Shown: piece by piece, positions 5,990-11,782 of the stretch
Layout: every line of letters begins with the position of its first letter
Numbering within the stretch: position 1 is the first letter of the stretch
NCBI GenBank assembly: GCA_002392345.1
Contig: DGGU01000039.1
Coordinates: 1 to 11,782, forward strand
DNA from: Lachnospiraceae bacterium UBA3866
Lineage (GTDB): Bacteria; Bacillota; Clostridia; Lachnospirales; Lachnospiraceae
Length of the DNA: 11,782 nt
Direction of reading: 5' to 3'
The notes under the pieces: generated by a model
What the model was told of the DNA's origin: nothing
The model's input: the letters and a program-made list of their open reading frames with translations, nothing else
Databases searched by the model: none
Made by a program: the position numbers and the translations under genes

Positions 5990-7009
5990 ATGAGAATTTT
6001 AAAAAAGATTTTTGCATTATTAGTTGTATTTGTACTTGCTTGCAATGTCATTGCTTGTTCAAGTAATAATACCGCTAACACATCCAATCAAACTGTTGAA
6101 GAGAATGCTAATGTTGCAAATGAGAATGAAGAGACTGTAGAAACTACTACTGATAAAGTATATAAGATAGGTACTTTACAGCTAGTGCAACATGCAGCAC
6201 TTGATAATTCTTATCAAGGTTTTGTTGATTACTTGACAGAAAAGGGAATAAAATTTGTTATGGATTATCAAAATGCATCAGGGGAACAATCAGCATGTGA
6301 GACTATTGCTGAAAAGTTTTCTAATGATGATTTAGATTTATGTTATGCCATAGCAACTCCTGCTGCACAAAGTGTGATGGCGCACCTTGAGACTACACCT
6401 ATTATAGCATCTGCAGTAACAGATCCTGAAGGATCAGGACTTTGCAAGAGCAACAATAATCCAGGTGGCAATCTTACTGCTGCATCTGATCTTACACCAG
6501 TAGATGCTCAATTTGATTTATTAGTTGAACTTGTACCAGATGCTAAGGAAGTTGGTATACTATTCTGTTCTGCTGAAGCAAATTCTAAGATACAATCTGA
6601 CCTGGCTATAGAATCAGCTAAAAAAAGAGGACTTAATGCGACAGAATATACTGTAGTTAATTCTGCAGATATACAGACTGTAGTTGAGTCAATGGTTGGT
6701 AAAGTTGATGTTATCTATATCCCAACTGATAATGTGATCGCTGCTGGTTTTGATACAGTAGCGACTTTATGCCTTGAAAATAAAATACCAACTATAGTTG
6801 GTGAAGAGAGCATGGTTGATAAGGGTGGATATGCTACTTATGGTATCGATTATTATGAGCTTGGAAAACTTGCAGGAAAACTTGCAGAGAGAATTCTTGT
6901 TAATGGTGAAAACCCAGGTTCTATCCCCGTTGCATATCTTGAGGCTGCATCATGCGAAAGGAAGATTAATGTTGATACAGCAAAAGCTCTTGGACTTAAG
7001 GAGGAATAG
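5990..7009 (+). CDS. ABC transporter substrate-binding lipoprotein, PF04392 type
   Basis: This is the extracellular binding protein for the importer encoded by the next two genes. The 339 residues start with a lipoprotein signal (MRILKKIFALLVVFVLACNVIAC, lipidation expected at Cys23), followed by an Asn/Thr/Glu-rich linker of about 35 residues. The domain beginning KIGTLQLVQHAALDNSYQGFVD is diagnostic for the PF04392 family; ATPAAQSV, TPIIASAVTDPEGSGL, GTxSDLTP-like AASDLTP, IYIPTDNVI, GGYATYGIDYYELGKLAG and NPGSIPV all follow the family order. Members in Gram-positive bacteria (TrpX) are predicted or shown to bind tryptophan or other aromatic amino acids, but the family is broader. AGGAG lies 9 nt before the ATG. 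The 78-bp upstream gap is too short for a T-box and shows no clear promoter or terminator, so it may be cotranscribed with the Gx gene. Confidence 0.92.
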   Translation: MRILKKIFALLVVFVLACNVIACSSNNTANTSNQTVEENANVANENEETVETTTDKVYKIGTLQLVQHAALDNSYQGFVDYLTEKGIKFVMDYQNASGEQSACETIAEKFSNDDLDLCYAIATPAAQSVMAHLETTPIIASAVTDPEGSGLCKSNNNPGGNLTAASDLTPVDAQFDLLVELVPDAKEVGILFCSAEANSKIQSDLAIESAKKRGLNATEYTVVNSADIQTVVESMVGKVDVIYIPTDNVIAAGFDTVATLCLENKIPTIVGEESMVDKGGYATYGIDYYELGKLAGKLAERILVNGENPGSIPVAYLEAASCERKINVDTAKALGLKEE

Positions 7010-7909
7010 ATGCTCGGATCCCTTCTTGGAGCAATTGGACAAGGTGTTATATGGGGTGTGATGGTTCTTGGCATCTTCATCACATATAAAATCTTAAATG
7101 TATCTGATCTAACAGTTGATGGAAGTTTTGCGACTGGTGGAGCAGTGTTTGCTGTGACTGCGCTTGCAAATATCGACCCAACCATATGTCTTATTATTGC
7201 AATGATGGCTGGTGGAGTTTGCGGCTTTATAACTGGTCTTTTACATACTAAGTGTAAGATACCAGCAATTCTCGCTGGTATACTTACTCAGCTTGGTTTG
7301 TATTCAATAAATTTGAGGATACTTGGCGATAAGGCCAATGTTAGTATTGCTAATATTGATACTAATATTACATTTTTAGCTCATCTTACTAATCTTCCAC
7401 ATTCAAGGGCTGGTATGCTTCTTGGCATTATAGTATCTATAATTTGCATCATTTTTTTATATTCACTTCTTGGAACTGAATTTGGCGCATCTATAAGAGC
7501 TACCGGTAATAACGAAAAGATGATAAGGGCTCTTGGGGTTAATACTGATAACATTAAGCTTTTTGGTATAACTCTATCCAACATGCTTATAGGCTTATCT
7601 GGTGCCATGCTTGTTGAGATGAATAAATATGCCGATGTAGGTATGGGAAAAGGTGCCATAGTTTATGGACTTGCCTCAATAGTCATTGGTGAAGTGTTTT
7701 TTAGAAGATTTTCTAATTTTGGTATAAGGCTATTTTCAAGTGTTTTTGGCTGTATATTATTTTTCATAATTAGAGCTATAGTTATAAGACTTGGTCTTAA
7801 GGCTAACGATATGCAACTTATCTCGGCAATTATAGTAGTGATAGCGCTTGCTATGCCTATATTCAAAGAAAATATGGCTATGCGGAATAGAGGTGCTTCT
7901 AATGCTTAA
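7010..7909 (+). CDS. ABC transporter permease, BPD_transp_2 type (TrpY-like)
   Basis: This inner-membrane channel subunit has 299 residues and about eight transmembrane helices. It is the partner class of PF04392 binding proteins: the N-terminal motif KILNVSDLTVDGSFATGGAV (27-46) and GTEFGASIRATGNNEKMIRALGVN (155-178), the ATPase-coupling loop, are both characteristic. The ATG immediately follows the TAG of the binding protein, and its Shine-Dalgarno (AAGGAGG) is embedded in the last codons of that gene. It is related to ribose and branched-chain amino-acid permeases, but the neighbours favour the TrpXYZ-like group. The substrate is not provable from sequence. Confidence 0.93.
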   Translation: MLGSLLGAIGQGVIWGVMVLGIFITYKILNVSDLTVDGSFATGGAVFAVTALANIDPTICLIIAMMAGGVCGFITGLLHTKCKIPAILAGILTQLGLYSINLRILGDKANVSIANIDTNITFLAHLTNLPHSRAGMLLGIIVSIICIIFLYSLLGTEFGASIRATGNNEKMIRALGVNTDNIKLFGITLSNMLIGLSGAMLVEMNKYADVGMGKGAIVYGLASIVIGEVFFRRFSNFGIRLFSSVFGCILFFIIRAIVIRLGLKANDMQLISAIIVVIALAMPIFKENMAMRNRGASNA

Positions 7910-8693
7910 GATAACTAATGTATATAAGACCTTCAATGTAGGGACAATAAATGAGAAAAGAGCACTTGAAGATGTAAATCTTACTCTTAATGATGGAGAT
8001 TTTGTAACTGTAATTGGTGGCAATGGCGCAGGCAAATCAACACTTCAAAATGTGATTTCGGGTGCTACAACTCCAGATTCTGGTAAAATTGAAATTAATG
8101 GTATTGATATAACAAAGTTCCCTGAGCACAAAAGAGCAAAGTATATCGGAAGAGTTTTTCAAGATCCTATGCTTGGCACTGCATCTGATATGTGGATTGA
8201 AGAAAATCTTGCACTAGCATATAAAAGGGGAGAGAATAGAAGTCCATTTAGATGGATGATTAGTAATGATAAAGAAAATCAATTTAAGATGAGTCTTGCT
8301 AAACTAGGACTTGGCCTTGAAGATAGGATGAAGTCTAAAGTAAAACTCTTATCTGGTGGTCAGAGACAAGCTATAACTTTACTTATGGCAACTATTAAAA
8401 AACCTGATCTACTTATGCTTGATGAGCATACAGCGGCTCTTGACCCTAAGACTGCTAGCCTAGTTCTAAATCTTACTAATGAGATTATTGAGTTAGATAA
8501 GATCACCACACTTATGATTACACACAATATGAGAGATGCAATTAATTATGGCAATCGACTTATAATGATGGACCAAGGGAAGATAATCTATGATGTGTCA
8601 GGAGATGAAAAGAAGAAATTGACAGTTGAAGACTTACTTAAGAAGTTCAATCAAACTAAAGATGCACCATCAGATGCTATGATACTCGGTTAG
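7902..8693 (+). CDS. ABC transporter ATP-binding protein (TrpZ-like)
   Basis: This ATPase subunit of the PF04392-type importer has 263 residues. I start it at 7902 because GAGGTG (7890-7895) is 6 nt upstream and MLKITNVYKTF is the normal family N terminus. The open frame reaches back to 7848 but that adds an unlikely extension inside the permease. The ATG overlaps the permease stop by 8 bp, suggesting coupled translation. Motifs are Walker A GGNGAGKST (39-47), Q-loop Gln87, signature LSGGQRQA (150-157), Walker B LLMLDEHTAALDPK (170-183) and switch His208. DEHTAALDP in place of DEPTSALDP is usual for this subfamily. The last 17 bp overlap the 3' end of truA on the other strand. Confidence 0.95.
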   Translation: MLKITNVYKTFNVGTINEKRALEDVNLTLNDGDFVTVIGGNGAGKSTLQNVISGATTPDSGKIEINGIDITKFPEHKRAKYIGRVFQDPMLGTASDMWIEENLALAYKRGENRSPFRWMISNDKENQFKMSLAKLGLGLEDRMKSKVKLLSGGQRQAITLLMATIKKPDLLMLDEHTAALDPKTASLVLNLTNEIIELDKITTLMITHNMRDAINYGNRLIMMDQGKIIYDVSGDEKKKLTVEDLLKKFNQTKDAPSDAMILG

Positions 8694-9468
8694 ATTCTAT
8701 ATATTCTATGTTTTCAAGTGTTAGACCTTTTGCAGGGAGGGTGAACCCTGCATTTTTTCTGTCTTTGCTCGCGAGGATTTCTTTTATATAAGAAGGTTTC
8801 CACATTCCCATACCGATTTTTAGAAGAGTTCCGCAGATAATTCTCACCATGTGGTATAGAAATCCATTGCCAGAGATTTTAATTTCTATAATATCATAAA
8901 GTCTATCTATGCCTATAGAATATATTTCACGAGTTGTCACCTTTTCAAGTGGTATATTTTCTTTGATAGCTTTTTCTATAAGCTGTGATTCTGGATTTAC
9001 AAATGATTTAAAATCATGAGTTCCAATAAGATACCTTGATGCTTCTATCATCTTATCAATATCTACATCATAATATACAAAGTGGGCGTTCCATTCTTTG
9101 AGTGGATTTCTTACTTTTGCAACATGAAGCCTATATATATATGTTTTAATGCATTTTGCTTTTCTTGGATGAAAAGAAGCTGGAACCTCATATGATTCGA
9201 GTATTGAAATGTCATCTGGAAGAAGGTTATTTAGAACATAATTAAACTTATCTGGCACTATATCAGAATTTGTGTCAAATACAGCAATGTTGCAATTTGC
9301 ATGAACCTTGCTATCGGTTCTACTAGCGCCAATTATACTTATATTTTCCTTTGTAGCTTTAGAGACGGCAACATTAATTATATGCTCTATCGATTTATTT
9401 TTATCACTACCTTGCCAGCCTTTATAATTCCTGCCGTCATATGCGATTTTTATAAGTATTCTTTTCAT
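8677..9468 (-). CDS. truA: tRNA pseudouridine(38-40) synthase TruA
   Basis: This enzyme isomerises uridines at positions 38-40 of the tRNA anticodon arm to pseudouridine and acts as a cytoplasmic dimer. The 263 residues match family length. Visible motifs are KIAYDGRNYKGWQ (7-19), the catalytic segment GASRTDSKVHA with Asp52, FHPRKAKCIKTYIYRL (the Arg/Lys-Tyr region), GNGFLYHMVRIICGTLLKIG and the C-terminal AGFTLPAKGLTLE. The catalytic motif departs from the usual GRTDAGVHA (Ser for Gly before RTD, SK for AG), although Arg and Asp are kept. A paralogue with narrower specificity is possible, since some Firmicutes carry two truA-like genes. There is no obvious Shine-Dalgarno. It converges with the ABC operon and diverges from the DMT gene. 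Confidence 0.95.
   Translation of the reverse strand: MKRILIKIAYDGRNYKGWQGSDKNKSIEHIINVAVSKATKENISIIGASRTDSKVHANCNIAVFDTNSDIVPDKFNYVLNNLLPDDISILESYEVPASFHPRKAKCIKTYIYRLHVAKVRNPLKEWNAHFVYYDVDIDKMIEASRYLIGTHDFKSFVNPESQLIEKAIKENIPLEKVTTREIYSIGIDRLYDIIEIKISGNGFLYHMVRIICGTLLKIGMGMWKPSYIKEILASKDRKNAGFTLPAKGLTLENIEYIESNRVS
8731..8758 (+). terminator. Rho-independent terminator inside the 3' coding end of truA
   Basis: TGCAGGG (8731-8737) and CCCTGCA (8746-8752) form a 7-bp GC-rich stem with an 8-nt loop, followed directly by six T (8753-8758). It begins 38 bp after the ATPase stop and is oriented for the plus-strand operon. On the minus strand the stem is followed by AAAGG, so it should not stop truA transcription. 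The bases also encode the conserved AGFTLPAKG segment of TruA on the minus strand. Confidence 0.8.
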
Positions 9469-9486
9469 ATTTATTAAACTTCATAT

Positions 9487-9492
9487 AGTATA
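9487..9492 (-). promoter_or_regulatory. Possible extended -10 of truA
   Basis: On the minus strand TGTTATACT gives a TATACT hexamer (9487-9492) with TGn in front. The predicted start is near 9480 and would leave about a 12-nt leader before the truA ATG. A -35 match is poor. A second minus-strand TATAAT (9505-9510), part of the nearby palindrome, is an alternative. Confidence 0.35.
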
Positions 9493-9500
9493 ACATTTTT

Positions 9501-9523
9501 AAATATTATATGCTATAATATTT
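9501..9523. repeat. Perfect 10-bp inverted repeat between truA and the DMT gene
   Basis: AAATATTATA (9501-9510) and TATAATATTT (9514-9523) are exact inverted arms around TGC. The dyad carries a TATAAT on each strand and ends 2 bp before the DMT start codon. It has no G or C in the arms, so it is unlikely to be a terminator. It may be an operator or two back-to-back -10 elements. Confidence 0.6.
9511..9519 (+). promoter_or_regulatory. Extended -10 promoter of the DMT gene, leaderless
   Basis: TGCTATAAT is a perfect extended -10 with consensus TATAAT at 9514-9519. A weak -35 (ATAACA, 9490-9495) is 18 bp upstream. Transcription would start 6-7 bp downstream, that is at or next to the A of the ATG at 9526. 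No Shine-Dalgarno is possible in the run of T before the ATG, so the mRNA is probably leaderless. Confidence 0.6.
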
Positions 9524-9525
9524 TT

Positions 9526-10443
9526 ATGATTAAGAATCAAGCAAAAGGTATTATATTGCTTCTTATAACAGCTCTTATCTGGGGTGGTTCTTTCATATCA
9601 CAACTTTTAGGCGGTAAGATTCTTGGGGCATTTACGTTTAATACTTATAGATGTATTTTTGCCTGTATATCTATTTTTATTATGATACTTTTTGATAATT
9701 GTCATAGAACTAGTAGATTCTGTTTTTTTAGAATAGAAGAAGATAAAGTACTTACAATTAAGAATTCCTTCTGGTGTGGAGTTACACTGTTTTTTGCTAT
9801 GATGACTCAACAAATAGGCGTTCAAGGAACCACGACAGCCAAAGCTGGTCTTATAGCATCTCTTGAAGTTATATGTGTCCCAATACTTATGTTTTTACTA
9901 TATAGAAGGAAAATAAAGCTTATAACTTGGGTGTTTATTGTAACATCAATGGTAGGCATTATGATGCTAAGTAGTGGCTCTATAGATGGGATTAATATAG
10001 GCGATGTATGGGTTTTCCTATCTACTATATTATATTCAGTTACTATAATCCAGATTCCAAAATATGTTACTAATATTGATCCACTTAAGTTCTCATTTTT
10101 TAGATTTGTTATCATAGGAGTGCTTGGATTACTGTGTGCGATTTTATTTAAAGAAGATTTTTCTTCAATGGTTAATGCAAGGAAGGCGATTATAAGTATA
10201 CTTTATTCTGGAATACTAGCTTCAGGCGTCGCATATACATTTCAGATACTTGGACAAAGATATTGTGAACCGATTGTTGCAACTCTTATAATGAGTCTTG
10301 AAGGAATATTTGCAGCTATATTTGGATGGATTATACTAGGACAGTCATTAAATGTATTTCAAATTTTAGGTATCGTTATAACATTTATATCTATAATATT
10401 TGTTCAGATTTCAGACTATCATGTAAGCAATTCATATAATTAA
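9526..10443 (+). CDS. DMT/EamA family transporter
   Basis: This polytopic membrane protein of 305 residues has about ten transmembrane helices in two EamA repeats, the layout of the drug/metabolite transporter superfamily (exporters of amino acids, metabolites or drugs). The first repeat starts with GIILLLITALIWGGSFISQLLGG, the usual EamA N terminus. GTTTAKAGLIASLEVICVPIL is the end of repeat one, and SGVAYTFQILGQRYCEPIVATLIMSLEGIFAAIFGWIILGQSL is the equivalent of repeat two. A basic/acidic loop of about 25 residues (55-80) follows helix two. The start at 9526 is the only one that keeps helix one; it lacks a Shine-Dalgarno. Substrate and direction cannot be inferred. The galactokinase-like gene follows 27 bp later on the same strand and may be cotranscribed. 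Confidence 0.93.
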   Translation: MIKNQAKGIILLLITALIWGGSFISQLLGGKILGAFTFNTYRCIFACISIFIMILFDNCHRTSRFCFFRIEEDKVLTIKNSFWCGVTLFFAMMTQQIGVQGTTTAKAGLIASLEVICVPILMFLLYRRKIKLITWVFIVTSMVGIMMLSSGSIDGINIGDVWVFLSTILYSVTIIQIPKYVTNIDPLKFSFFRFVIIGVLGLLCAILFKEDFSSMVNARKAIISILYSGILASGVAYTFQILGQRYCEPIVATLIMSLEGIFAAIFGWIILGQSLNVFQILGIVITFISIIFVQISDYHVSNSYN

Positions 10444-10470
10444 TGATGCTATAAAACATAAGGAGTCTAT

Positions 10471-11754
10471 ATGAAAATTTCTGAATTAAAAAACTATGTT
10501 AGTTCGAATGAGTTTGATAAAATCGTTTTAAAGTATTATTGTACTAGTGATAAGAGCGACATAGCTGATGAGAGAGAAAGATATCTTAAACTCATTGATA
10601 AGGCTTATGAACTTTATGGAGATGGCGATTATCATATTATATCATCACCTGGTAGGACTGAGATTGGTGGTAATCATACAGATCATCAAAAAGGCTTTGT
10701 TATCGCATCTAGCATAAGTATCGACAACTTATGTATAGTTAAAAAATCTGATGATATGGTTGCATCATTTTATGATGATGTATTTTTAATGAATGAAGTA
10801 CATCTAAATGATCTGAGTATCCATGAAGAAGAGAAGAATAACACTAAATCAATAATTCGTGGAACCGCTGCAAGATATAAAGAACTCTCATATAACATAG
10901 GAGGCTTTAAAGCATGCCAAGATATGAGAGTACTTGTCGGTTCAGGATTATCATCAAGTGCATGTTTTGAAATACTTATCACAGAGATATATAATTACTT
11001 ATATAATGATGATAAGGTTGATTCTGTTGATAGAGCGATCATATCTCAGTATGTTGAAAATAATTATTTTGGTAAACCTTGTGGGCTTATGGATCAGATG
11101 GCTATATCTGTCGGTGGCTTTGTTTCTATGGATTTTTATGATGAGAAACCTAAGATAGAAAAGAATATATTTAGATTTGGTGATTTTGGCTATCAGTTAC
11201 TTATTATTAATTCAAGAGCTGATCATGCAAATCTTACTTCTGAATATGCAGCAATACCAAATGAAATGAAAATGGTGGCAAAGTATTTTGGTAAGGATCA
11301 TCTCTCAAGAGTTGATAAAAATGAGTTTTATAAGAACTTAAAGGAGCTTAGAAAAGTTGTATCTAATGATAGAGCCATACTTCGTGCCCATCATTATTTT
11401 AATGAGACTGAAAGAGCGAGAAAGTTAAATGAAGCAATAGAAAATAAGGATATTGTAGATATAATTAAACTTATGAACGAATCAGGAAATTCAAGCTATA
11501 AATACCTTCAAAATGTATATGATTCGCATGATACTAAAAATGAAGCTGTAGCCCTTGCTCTTGCCCTATCAGAAAAGTATGCATGTGGTGATGGCGTTGT
11601 TCGTGTCCAGGGCGGCGGATTTGCAGGTACCATACAGGCTATCGTAAGGATCGACAAAAAAGCAGATTTTACAAAAGATATTGAAGCAGTTTTTGGAGAA
11701 GGCTCTGTAATCCCCGTAGAAATAAGGGATTTTGGCACTTGCCTTGTTATTTAA
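10471..11754 (+). CDS. Galactokinase-family GHMP kinase
   Basis: This cytoplasmic sugar kinase has 427 residues. The three GHMP motifs are in order: the galactokinase signature region SPGRTEIGGNHTDHQKG (59-75), the ATP loop VGSGLSSSACFE (156-167) and GGGFAGT (381-387). GKPCGLMDQ (201-209) holds the catalytic Asp208. Galactokinase would convert galactose to galactose-1-phosphate for the Leloir pathway. The signature differs from the usual GEHTDYNGG: Asn68 replaces the Glu that contacts the sugar, and His replaces Tyr, while His69 and Asp71 are kept. An N-terminal extension of about 40 residues precedes the kinase fold. No galT, galE or sugar-uptake gene lies in the window, so the substrate may differ from galactose. 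AAGGAG is 5 nt before the ATG. I therefore leave the symbol blank. Confidence 0.88.
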   Translation: MKISELKNYVSSNEFDKIVLKYYCTSDKSDIADERERYLKLIDKAYELYGDGDYHIISSPGRTEIGGNHTDHQKGFVIASSISIDNLCIVKKSDDMVASFYDDVFLMNEVHLNDLSIHEEEKNNTKSIIRGTAARYKELSYNIGGFKACQDMRVLVGSGLSSSACFEILITEIYNYLYNDDKVDSVDRAIISQYVENNYFGKPCGLMDQMAISVGGFVSMDFYDEKPKIEKNIFRFGDFGYQLLIINSRADHANLTSEYAAIPNEMKMVAKYFGKDHLSRVDKNEFYKNLKELRKVVSNDRAILRAHHYFNETERARKLNEAIENKDIVDIIKLMNESGNSSYKYLQNVYDSHDTKNEAVALALALSEKYACGDGVVRVQGGGFAGTIQAIVRIDKKADFTKDIEAVFGEGSVIPVEIRDFGTCLVI

Positions 11755-11761
11755 GGACACC

Positions 11762-11782
11762 TCGAAAAACTCCGTTTTTCGA
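11762..11782 (+). terminator. Hairpin after the galactokinase-like gene, cut by window edge
   Basis: TCGAAAAAC (11762-11770) and GTTTTTCGA (11774-11782) are perfect 9-bp inverted arms around TCC, starting 8 bp after the stop. The right arm ends exactly at the window edge. The preceding GGACACC may extend the stem if the next bases are GGTGTCC. A terminator is most likely, but the following T-run is not visible; an interspersed palindrome is the alternative. Confidence 0.55.

Noticed and set aside
7848..7901. Upstream start for the second ABC ATPase
   Set aside because: The extra 18 residues do not match the family and lie inside the permease; GAGGTG points to the ATG at 7902.
8655..8676. Terminator for truA inside the ABC ATPase gene
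   Set aside because: The minus strand GATGGTGCATC gives only a 4-bp stem with a 3-nt loop and no real T-tract.

Overview
The window is AT-rich and uses many ATA, AGA and TTA codons. It has Gram-positive style Shine-Dalgarno sites (GGAGG, GAGGTG), two lipoproteins with lipoboxes and no sign of an outer membrane. With a formate-tetrahydrofolate ligase, a YerC-type TrpR-like regulator, a Gx-family membrane protein and a PF04392-type ABC transporter, this points to an anaerobic low-GC Firmicute (Clostridia/Eubacteriales). I cannot name the genus. I see no mobile element, tRNA, rRNA or CRISPR array, and the content looks like ordinary chromosome.

Layout. (1) 1-2408: the 3' nine-tenths of fhs (cut by the left edge), abutted without a gap by a RimK/LysX-like ATP-grasp ligase; a hairpin terminator follows. 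(2) 2461-5100: a four-gene operon of a TrpR-like repressor (yerC) and a complete polar amino-acid ABC importer (lipoprotein, permease, ATPase). Its promoter overlaps four 8-bp repeats and an inverted repeat. It ends at a bidirectional terminator shared with a convergent cold-shock gene (minus strand). (3) 5390-8693: a Gx-family membrane protein, then a second three-gene ABC importer of the PF04392/BPD_transp_2 type (the class that includes predicted tryptophan/aromatic transporters). The terminator of this importer appears to lie inside the 3' coding end of the convergent truA gene. (4) 8677-9468 truA (minus), divergent from (5) a DMT/EamA exporter-like gene that looks leaderless, followed by a GHMP kinase of the galactokinase family and a hairpin cut by the right edge.

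Together the genes cover one-carbon metabolism, amino-acid uptake, tRNA modification and sugar phosphorylation. No clearly new multi-gene system is present. The items most worth a second look are the repeat-covered yerC promoter, the terminator hidden inside truA, the two SD-less transporter starts, the fhs/ATP-grasp pair and the altered signature motifs in FTHFS, TruA and the galactokinase-like protein.
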